Below, piece after piece: positions 31,400-38,340 of a DNA stretch of 38,340 nt (positions within the stretch are counted from its first letter, which is position 1; the number at the start of each line of letters is the position of its first letter). The position numbers and the translations under genes are program-made. The notes beneath the pieces were generated by a model that was given only the letters and a program-made list of their open reading frames with translations, searched no databases and was not told the origin of the DNA. Source of the DNA: Planctomycetota bacterium (GTDB taxonomy: Bacteria; Planctomycetota; Planctomycetia; Pirellulales; PLA5); NCBI GenBank assembly GCA_029259895.1, contig JAJDEG010000133.1, forward strand, positions 1 through 38,340. Reading direction: 5' to 3'.

Positions 31400-34300
31400 A
31401 TGGCGGCATTGAATTCGGGCCGATTGTCCTTCCGCAACCTCGCCGGCGCGACCTTTGGCAAGCAGCGAAAACGGGACCGTAAACGCGTCGCGTCGCCACG
31501 ACTGCGGCTCGAATCGCTCGAACCTCGGCTCGTGCTCACCGACGTCTCCGGCGCGATTGCGGCCGACACCGTTTGGACTCGTGCCAACTCGCCTTACGAC
31601 GTCGTCGGCGACGTCACCGTCCAGGCCGCCGCCACGCTGAAGATCGAGCCGGGCGTGGTGATGAACTTTACCGCTGGGACGGGCATTACGGTCGCCGGCC
31701 GCCTTGTCGCCGAAGGAACCGCCTTCGACCGCATCACCTTCCAACGTGCCGCCGGTGCGGGCAGCGATTGGGACGGTCTCTCCTTCGCCAACACGCTCAC
31801 CGATAGCCGCATCACCTTCGCCGACTTCGTCGAGGGCGACGGCCAAGGCGAATCGATCCACGTCGTCCATTCGCGGCTGTACCTGGACAACCTCACCTGG
31901 ACCGGCACCGGTGGCACGATCCTCGAACTCGAACATCCGTCGCTGATCGTGCGCAATTCGATGTTTCCCACGTCCGGCGGCGGCGAAGTCATCCACGGCG
32001 AATACATCGAAGGCGACGAGTATCTGATCATCGAAGGCAACACGTTCGCCAATAGCAACAACGGCGGCGACGTGATCGATATTCTCGGCGCGGATCGCCC
32101 CGGGCCGGTGATGCAGATTCTCAACAACGTGTTTCTCGGCGGCGGCGACGACGGACTCGATATGGACGGCACCGACGCCCACATCGAGGGCAACCTGTTC
32201 ATGAACTTCCGTTTGAACACCTCGCGGGCCACCACCTCCAACGCCATCGCCACTGGCTTGCCACAGTCGGGCGAAAGCAACCGCACGCAGGTCACCATTG
32301 TCCGCAATATCTTCGTCGACAACGATCATCACATTCTGCTCAAGGAAGACGCCTTCGCCACCATCGAGAACAACGTCTTCATCGACGCCACGATGGCGGC
32401 CATTCAGTTCAACGAAACTGGCGGTACAGCGGTCGGCGGACCGGCCGTCGGCGCGTATCTCGACGGCAATATCTTCTCGGGCAACGCCGATCTGTTCAAA
32501 AACCTGACGAAGACCGCCACGTTCGAGTCGCAACTGACGGTCAACCGCTCGCTGCTGCCCAACAGCTTGCAAACCTACAGCGACAGTTCGACGGCGCTCG
32601 CCCACAGCTTCGGCGTGGGGAACATCGACGCGAACCCGATGTTCGTCGACGCGGCGGGCAACAATTTCCGCCTCCTCGGCGGTTCGCCGGCCATCGGCAC
32701 CGGACCGAACGGCATTGACATGGGTGCCTACGTCAACGCCGGTCCGACCATCGGTGGCGTGCCGGCGGGGCCGTCGACCAGCAACGATCAGACGTTCACC
32801 GTCGCCGGGCCGGGCATCACCCACTATCGCTATCGCGTCGACGGCGGACCGTACACCGCGACGACGCCGGTAAGTACGCCGATTATTCTGTCGGACCTCG
32901 CCAACGGCGACCACACGATTGACGTACTCGGCATGAACGATGCCGGCGAATGGTTTGCGGGCCAGACGCCCGCGTTCGGCGAGCGGCACGCCGAGGTGAT
33001 CGCCCCGTCGCGCACGCGCACCGGCGAAGCCCTGCCGATGATCGTCCGCGTCCGCGACGCGCTGGGCAACATCAACACGCAACTCACCACGCCCGCCAGC
33101 TTCGCGAACGCCACCGACTTGGCCGCGACCACGTTCGGCGTCAAGAAAGGCGTCGGCTCGCTCGCGCCGGTCGTCACTGCCACGGCCGACTTCGGCCTTG
33201 CCTTCGGCGGGTCGCTCGCCGCCGGTTCGACCGGCAAGTCGATCGATGTGCTCGACGGAGCGTACCCCGTCGAAACGCACAGCGGTACGCTCTCCGGCAA
33301 CACCGTCTGGGACAACACAACCGAACATCGCGTTACGGGCAACCTCACCATTCCCGCCGGCAGCACGCTGACGATCCAGCCCGGCACGCGCGTCATGCTC
33401 GGTAGCGAAGTGAACATCCTGGTCGACGGTGCGATCGCCAGCAATGGCACGGCCGCCGATCCCGTGATGTTCAACGCCATCGATCCGGCCAATGACTGGG
33501 GCGGCATCGAGATCAACGGTGCATCCGCCACCGGCGACTTCGCTTACACGTTCTTCACTCACGGCGGCGACGATCCCACCCGCGGCTTCGCGCATTCCGA
33601 TAGCCAGCCGCTGCTCAAGGCCAACAGCGGCACAATCGATTGTTCAAACTGCTTTATCATCAACAATCCCGGCAAGGGCCTCGGCTCGACGAGCAACGCC
33701 CGCATCAACTTCGACTGGAGCGTCATCTCGCATAGCGACACCGGCGGTCAGGTGAACAACACGGTGCTCAAGATCACCAACAGTTGGATCAAAGACCTGC
33801 CGGACGACGCGCCTGGATTCGTCAACGACGACAACGACGGCCAATATTTCCTCGGCTTCCACAACTCGGGCGAGCCGTCGCTGGTCCAGAACAGCTTCAT
33901 CCTCGACACGAAGGACGACTGCCTCGACCACAACGGCGCGCGGCTTAACATCATTTCGTCGTGGCTCGAAGGCTGTACGCACGAAGGTCTGGCTTCGAGC
34001 GCGAGCAATTGGGCGAACGTCGTCGACACCGTCGTGACCGGCACCAACCAAGGCTACGAAGCCGGTTACGGTGGCCCTCAGCTATCCATCACCAATAGCG
34101 TGGCCGTCCGCGTCGATCACGTGATCGAAAACGACCCGTCGTCCGACGCCGCCGTCAACGCCGGCATCCGCTATGGCGACGGCTACAACGGCAGCAACGG
34201 TGCCTACACCGGCCAAATTACGGCCATCAACAACGTCGTCCACGACAATCAAGACAACGTCCGCAACTACAACGGCCCGCCTCCGCGACCCGTGCTACCG

Positions 34301-37300
34301 GCCAGCGTGATCGACATCACCTATTCGATGACGAACGACGCCGACTACGACGCCGCTACCGGCAACCTCACCGGCATCCCCGTGTTCGGTCCGTTCATGC
34401 ACCTGCTCCGCGGCTCGGCGGGCCTGAACGCCGGCAGCGACGGAGAAACGGTCGGCCGCTTGTTCCCGGCAGTATCCGCCACGTTTACCATCGACAGCCC
34501 CGACGCGTTGCTGCGGATCGACGAAGTGCAAGCAATCAACAACGGCGGCGTCGATTCCGATCTCATCGAACTGGTCAATGCGGGCGGGGCAATGTCGGTC
34601 GATCTGTCCGGTATGACGATCACCAACGATCCGTCGCAGCCCGACCTGTACACTTTCGGCGCCGGCACGATTCTCGGCCCCGGCGAGCGGCTCACCCTGT
34701 TCGCCGACCTGGCGCTCGGTTCGCCCGCGGAAATTCACCTCGGCTTCACGCTCGATGAAACCGGCGATGAGGTATTCCTGTACGACTCGGCGGCAAACGG
34801 CGGCGCGCTTGTCGATTCGGTCACCTTCGGACGACAACTCGACGGCACGTCGATCGCCCGCGTCGGCGGCGCGTTTCGTTTGGCCCAACCGACGATCGGC
34901 TCTGCCAACGTCGCGCTGTCTACGGCTCAGCCCAATGCAGTGAAGCTCAACGAATGGCTGGCCAGTCCTGGCGGCGCGTTCGCCGACGACTTCATCGAAC
35001 TCTACAATCCCAGCACGCTGCCAGTCGACATCGGCGGTTTGCATCTGACGAACGACCCCGTCGGACAGCCGGGCTTGTTCACGATTCGTCCGCTGTCGTT
35101 CGTCGCCGGAGCGGGCTTTGCGGTATTCGTGGCAGACAACGACACGGCGGCCGGTTCCGACCACGTCAACTTTGAACTGGATGCAGCAGGCGGCTCGATC
35201 GCGCTGACCGGCGTCACCTCGACGACAACAATCGATGCGATCACTTACGGCCCGCAAGCCGCCGGCATCTCCGAAGGCCGCACACCCGACGGCGGCTCGA
35301 TCGTCGGCCCCATCGACCCGCCCACACCCGGCGCAATCAATCCCGACCCGACGCTGCCAGACGTGTTCCCGCTCATCACGCTCACCGACACGTGGAGCTA
35401 TGACCAGTCGGGCGCGAATCTAGGCACCGCTTGGCGAGCCACCTCGTTCGATGACTCCGCCTGGCCGCAAGGCCCGTCCGTACTCGGCGTGGAAGCCAAT
35501 CCGCTGCCGACGCCGGCCGTGCTCAACACGATGCTGAACCTCAATCTCGACGGCGTCGCGCCCAACACGACGACGTTCTACTTCCGCACGCACTTCAACT
35601 TCGCCGGCGACACCAGCGACGTGCTGCTGCGGTTAGGCGGCCTCGTCGACGACGGCGCGGTGTTTTACCTAAACGGCGTCGAGCTGTATCGCTACAACAT
35701 GTCGCCCACCGGCACGATCAATTTCGACACCTTCGCCACCACGGGCACCGAGGCAAACGCGTACATTCCCGTCGTCACATTCCCCGCGACGGGACTTCTC
35801 GTGGGCGACAACGTGCTGGCGGTCGAGGTCCATCAGGACGACGCCAACAGCAGTGACATTGTGCTCGGCGTGATCTTCGACGCGGTGGAAATCCTCGACT
35901 TCACGCCGCCTACCGCGCCGACCAATCTCACCGGCGTCGCCGCCAGCAGCAACCGCGTCAACCTGACGTGGAACGCCGCCACCGACGCGGAAACGGGCGT
36001 CGCCGAATATCGCATCTATCGCAACGACGCGCCCGTCGGCACGTCGACAACCACCACGTTCAGCGATACGACGGTCGTCGTCGGGCAGACGTATCTATAC
36101 GAAGTCTCGGCGGTCAATCTGGCCGACCTCGAAGGCGCTCGCAGCACATCGGCCAGCGTCACGGTAACGAACGTCGTCACCGCCATGTATCAGGACGGCG
36201 TGTTCCCAACGCCGGCGTACACCGGCACGCAGGATGCTTGGCTCCGCGGTAGCCAGCCGAACACGAACACGGGTGGCGACGACCGCATGGATTCCGACGG
36301 CGACTCCGGCGGCAGCGACGAGTGGTCGGTTCTTCGCTGGACCCTCAGCGACATTCCCGCCGACGCGGTCGTCGAAAGCGCGACGATCGCCATCGACGTG
36401 AACGACTCGAGCGTCTCGACCTACGACCTCTACGCGGTGCTCAGGGACTGGGTCGAATCCGAAGTCACCTTCACCGACTACCGCGCCGGCCAGCCGTGGC
36501 AATCGCCCGGCGCGGACGGCCCGACCGACCGCGGCGGCAGCGTCGTCGGCGTGCTCGACAGCGGCAACTCGACGGGCATCAAGACGATCGCGCTCAACGC
36601 CGCCGGCATCCTGCTGGTGCAATCCTGGATCGACAACCCGGTTAGCAACAACGGCGTCATCATCGCCAACCCGACGGCGACCGATGGCCTCGAAATGCGG
36701 ACCAGCGAATACGCCACGCTCGCCAGCCGCCCGAAGCTGACGATTCGCTATTCGACCGGCGACTCGATCGCGCCAACCGTCACCGCGTCGAGCGTCGATC
36801 TCGCCGTCGCGCCCCAGCGATTGCAATTCGCATTCAGCGAGGAAGTGCTCGTCGACGCGAGCAACTTGACGCTTACGAACAACACGACGAGCGAGACGGT
36901 GCCTACGGGCAGCATCTCGATGTCTTACAACACATCGACCAATACGGCGACGTTTACGTTCCCTGGTTTCGCCGGCGGCGTGCTTCCCAGCGGCGACTAT
37001 GCGGCTTCGCTTTCGACGGTCGGCGTAACCGATCTCGCCGGCAACCCGCTGAGCAGCAACGGCAACGAAACCCTCGCGTTTAGCTGGCTTCGCGGGGACA
37101 TTGACGAAAGCGGCACGATCGACGCGGCGGACATTGATGGCCTGTACGCGGCCTTCAGCCCGTCGAACGGCAACCCGCGATTCGATCTCAACGGCAACGG
37201 CTCCGTCAATCAACTCGACGTCGACGTGCTGGTGACGACGATCCTCGGCACGCAATACGGCGACGCCAATCTCGACGGCATCGTAGACCGCGCCGACGTC

Positions 37301-37660
37301 GCCGCATTGGCCGGCAATTTCGGCGGCCCCGGCGGTTGGGCGGCCGGCAATTTCGACGGCAGTGCGTCGGGCGTCGCTCTGGCCGATCTTGCGACGGTGC
37401 AGCGGAATCTGGGCTTCGGCACGGGCGGTTCGCCGGCCGCACCGGCAGCGATTGTGGCGACGTCGACCCAACGGCCCATTGCGTCGGCAGGGCGCATCAG
37501 GCGCGAACTACGAGCCGTCGTTCGAGGGCGGCTTGCGTCGACGGCGGTTGACGCGGTTATCGACAACGCTTCGGCGTCCGCCAGCTCGTCGCTCACGGCG
37601 CTACGTGCACGCCGTGCGGCACGCCCGGTGGTCGCGATCGACGACCTGTTTACTCGCTAG
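31400..37660 (+). CDS. Giant LEPR-XLL surface protein: beta-helices, LTD, FN3, DNRLRE, dockerin-like repeats
   Basis: This 2,086-residue protein has a basic N-terminus and the LEPR-XLL signature [11 protein letters not shown] near 36-47. Two parallel beta-helix regions lie near 80-447 and 640-1000, each opening with a TLxIxPGxxV motif ([32 protein letters not shown]). Two lamin-tail domains follow ([12 protein letters not shown] near 1055, [12 protein letters not shown] near 1195), then a galactose-binding-like domain (about 1329-1497) and one FN3 domain ([20 protein letters not shown]). A DNRLRE-type domain near 1596-1787 includes [20 protein letters not shown], followed by an Ig-like domain. 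Dockerin-like calcium repeats lie near 1900-2010 ([34 protein letters not shown]). The architecture indicates a secreted surface protein. ATG 31400 has GAGAGA seven bases upstream; an in-frame GTG at 31334 is less likely. Its 3' end overlaps mtnA by 11 bases. Confidence 0.93.
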   Translation: MAALNSGRLSFRNLAGATFGKQRKRDRKRVASPRLRLESLEPRLVLTDVSGAIAADTVWTRANSPYDVVGDVTVQAAATLKIEPGVVMNFTAGTGITVAGRLVAEGTAFDRITFQRAAGAGSDWDGLSFANTLTDSRITFADFVEGDGQGESIHVVHSRLYLDNLTWTGTGGTILELEHPSLIVRNSMFPTSGGGEVIHGEYIEGDEYLIIEGNTFANSNNGGDVIDILGADRPGPVMQILNNVFLGGGDDGLDMDGTDAHIEGNLFMNFRLNTSRATTSNAIATGLPQSGESNRTQVTIVRNIFVDNDHHILLKEDAFATIENNVFIDATMAAIQFNETGGTAVGGPAVGAYLDGNIFSGNADLFKNLTKTATFESQLTVNRSLLPNSLQTYSDSSTALAHSFGVGNIDANPMFVDAAGNNFRLLGGSPAIGTGPNGIDMGAYVNAGPTIGGVPAGPSTSNDQTFTVAGPGITHYRYRVDGGPYTATTPVSTPIILSDLANGDHTIDVLGMNDAGEWFAGQTPAFGERHAEVIAPSRTRTGEALPMIVRVRDALGNINTQLTTPASFANATDLAATTFGVKKGVGSLAPVVTATADFGLAFGGSLAAGSTGKSIDVLDGAYPVETHSGTLSGNTVWDNTTEHRVTGNLTIPAGSTLTIQPGTRVMLGSEVNILVDGAIASNGTAADPVMFNAIDPANDWGGIEINGASATGDFAYTFFTHGGDDPTRGFAHSDSQPLLKANSGTIDCSNCFIINNPGKGLGSTSNARINFDWSVISHSDTGGQVNNTVLKITNSWIKDLPDDAPGFVNDDNDGQYFLGFHNSGEPSLVQNSFILDTKDDCLDHNGARLNIISSWLEGCTHEGLASSASNWANVVDTVVTGTNQGYEAGYGGPQLSITNSVAVRVDHVIENDPSSDAAVNAGIRYGDGYNGSNGAYTGQITAINNVVHDNQDNVRNYNGPPPRPVLPASVIDITYSMTNDADYDAATGNLTGIPVFGPFMHLLRGSAGLNAGSDGETVGRLFPAVSATFTIDSPDALLRIDEVQAINNGGVDSDLIELVNAGGAMSVDLSGMTITNDPSQPDLYTFGAGTILGPGERLTLFADLALGSPAEIHLGFTLDETGDEVFLYDSAANGGALVDSVTFGRQLDGTSIARVGGAFRLAQPTIGSANVALSTAQPNAVKLNEWLASPGGAFADDFIELYNPSTLPVDIGGLHLTNDPVGQPGLFTIRPLSFVAGAGFAVFVADNDTAAGSDHVNFELDAAGGSIALTGVTSTTTIDAITYGPQAAGISEGRTPDGGSIVGPIDPPTPGAINPDPTLPDVFPLITLTDTWSYDQSGANLGTAWRATSFDDSAWPQGPSVLGVEANPLPTPAVLNTMLNLNLDGVAPNTTTFYFRTHFNFAGDTSDVLLRLGGLVDDGAVFYLNGVELYRYNMSPTGTINFDTFATTGTEANAYIPVVTFPATGLLVGDNVLAVEVHQDDANSSDIVLGVIFDAVEILDFTPPTAPTNLTGVAASSNRVNLTWNAATDAETGVAEYRIYRNDAPVGTSTTTTFSDTTVVVGQTYLYEVSAVNLADLEGARSTSASVTVTNVVTAMYQDGVFPTPAYTGTQDAWLRGSQPNTNTGGDDRMDSDGDSGGSDEWSVLRWTLSDIPADAVVESATIAIDVNDSSVSTYDLYAVLRDWVESEVTFTDYRAGQPWQSPGADGPTDRGGSVVGVLDSGNSTGIKTIALNAAGILLVQSWIDNPVSNNGVIIANPTATDGLEMRTSEYATLASRPKLTIRYSTGDSIAPTVTASSVDLAVAPQRLQFAFSEEVLVDASNLTLTNNTTSETVPTGSISMSYNTSTNTATFTFPGFAGGVLPSGDYAASLSTVGVTDLAGNPLSSNGNETLAFSWLRGDIDESGTIDAADIDGLYAAFSPSNGNPRFDLNGNGSVNQLDVDVLVTTILGTQYGDANLDGIVDRADVAALAGNFGGPGGWAAGNFDGSASGVALADLATVQRNLGFGTGGSPAAPAAIVATSTQRPIASAGRIRRELRAVVRGRLASTAVDAVIDNASASASSSLTALRARRAARPVVAIDDLFTR

Positions 37661-38340
37661 TTGCACGTTGTACGGCCGCACGCACGTGTTCCTCGCCGAC
37701 TGGCGAAATCACGCCGACTTCGCAGATAATGCCGCGGATGAGCCGCGCGGGGGTTACGTCGAAGGCTGGATTGTAGACCGCGATGCCTTGTGGCGCGATC
37801 GCAATTCCGCCGGGTTTTGCGATTTCATCCGCGGCGCGTTGTTCGATTGGAATCGCCGCGCCATCGGCGAGCGACAGGTCGAACGTACTCGTCGGCGCGG
37901 CGACGTAGAACGGAATGTCGTGGGCGGCGGCGGACAGCGCGACGCCATACGTGCCGATCTTGTTCGCCGCGTCGCCGTTGGCCGCAATGCGGTCGGCCCC
38001 GACGACGACGGCTTGCACGTTGCCGAGCGACATGACGTGCGCGGCCATCGAGTCGGTAATCAGCGTCGCCGGGATGTTGCGCTGCATCAGCTCCCAGGCG
38101 GTGAGCCGAGCGCCTTGCCACAACGGTCGCGTTTCGTCGACCCACACGTGCAGCCGCTTGCCTTGCTCCACGGCGGCAAAGATTACCGACAACGCCGTGC
38201 CGTCGCCGCCAGTCGCCAATGCGCCGGCGGTGCAATGCGTTAAGACGTTGTCGCCGTCGCGAAGTAGTTCCGCACCGTGCCGCCCGATTTCGCGGCACGT
38301 GCGCCGGTCGTCGTCGTGAATGGCTCGCGCTTCCGCCAAT
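37650..38340 (-). CDS. mtnA: Methylthioribose-1-phosphate isomerase (partial; N-terminus beyond right edge)
   Basis: About 230 C-terminal residues of MtnA are visible. The enzyme converts 5-methylthioribose-1-phosphate to methylthioribulose-1-phosphate in methionine salvage. The active-site Cys lies in [18 protein letters not shown] and the catalytic Asp in [40 protein letters not shown] and [14 protein letters not shown] also match the eIF2B-like family. The C-terminus [12 protein letters not shown] is standard. The frame remains open to the right edge, so the N-terminus is missing. Its TAA lies inside the last codons of the convergent giant gene. Confidence 0.95.
   Translation of the reverse strand, partial: LAEARAIHDDDRRTCREIGRHGAELLRDGDNVLTHCTAGALATGGDGTALSVIFAAVEQGKRLHVWVDETRPLWQGARLTAWELMQRNIPATLITDSMAAHVMSLGNVQAVVVGADRIAANGDAANKIGTYGVALSAAAHDIPFYVAAPTSTFDLSLADGAAIPIEQRAADEIAKPGGIAIAPQGIAVYNPAFDVTPARLIRGIICEVGVISPVGEEHVRAAVQRATSE

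Noticed and set aside
30899-33595. A long minus-strand frame (898 codons) antisense to the giant LEPR-XLL gene
   Set aside because: Its translation is a repetitive Arg/Val/Asp/Gly mix without motifs. The plus strand has clear beta-helix and LEPR-XLL features, so this is a high-GC shadow.
36095-37471. Minus-strand frame antisense to the DNRLRE/dockerin region
   Set aside because: No recognisable domain, biased composition, and a well-supported gene on the other strand.

Overview
The window looks like a high-GC chromosomal segment from a planctomycete, most likely a Pirellulales-type member of the Planctomycetota. The evidence is the gene content: two secreted proteins with the LEPR-XLL N-terminal signature, a DUF1549/DUF1553 cytochrome-type protein, a ThuA + PVC-type propeller + c-type heme giant, a DUF1080 (3-keto-disaccharide hydrolase) protein, a non-cellulosomal dockerin-like protein and a 2,082-residue alpha-2-macroglobulin. 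I see no rRNA, tRNA, CRISPR array, transposase, integrase or phage gene.

Layout. Positions 1-711 (minus) hold the N-terminus of a LEPR-XLL/G8 protein running off the left edge. Next are an EpmA-like EF-P lysine ligase (1027-2019, minus) and an RraA-family protein (2235-2960, minus), each with a dispersed inverted-repeat element just upstream. The alpha-2-macroglobulin (3547-9795) is followed on the same strand by a DUF433/DUF5615 toxin-antitoxin-like pair, a rhodanese lipoprotein and a DUF4105 lipoprotein. A minus-strand block (12226-16651) encodes a lactonase propeller, a DUF1080 protein, a small mono-heme protein with its own predicted promoter and terminator, and a sodium:solute symporter. 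Then come an SGNH hydrolase and 5-formyl-THF cyclo-ligase (plus), an unrecognised membrane-anchored protein (minus), and a two-gene minus-strand unit: the ThuA/propeller/HEAT/heme protein (22521-26846) followed by DUF1549/DUF1553 (20246-22456). An HD-domain nucleotidohydrolase (minus) is divergent from a TsaC-LMW-phosphatase fusion, which is followed by rpiB. The right end holds a 2,086-residue LEPR-XLL/beta-helix/LTD/FN3/DNRLRE/dockerin-like protein whose 3' end overlaps a convergent, edge-truncated mtnA.

How the genes fit together. Much of the window concerns the cell envelope or exported proteins: macroglobulin, lipoproteins, heme proteins, sugar-active DUF1080 and lactonase proteins, a symporter and giant surface proteins. 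The rest is translation and nucleotide housekeeping (EpmA, TsaC, HD dNTPase, MTHFS, RpiB, MtnA).

The most notable points are (i) the fusion of TsaC/YrdC to a phosphatase with the YwlE-type CTGNTCRS loop, next to rpiB, which resembles a compressed Bacillus ywlC-ywlE-ywlF order; (ii) a dispersed family of inverted repeats, one copy of which lies inside the predicted 5' coding region of the DUF1549/DUF1553 gene; and (iii) a 45-residue aromatic insert with 12 Trp in the macroglobulin. All calls are from reading the sequence only; no database search was run.
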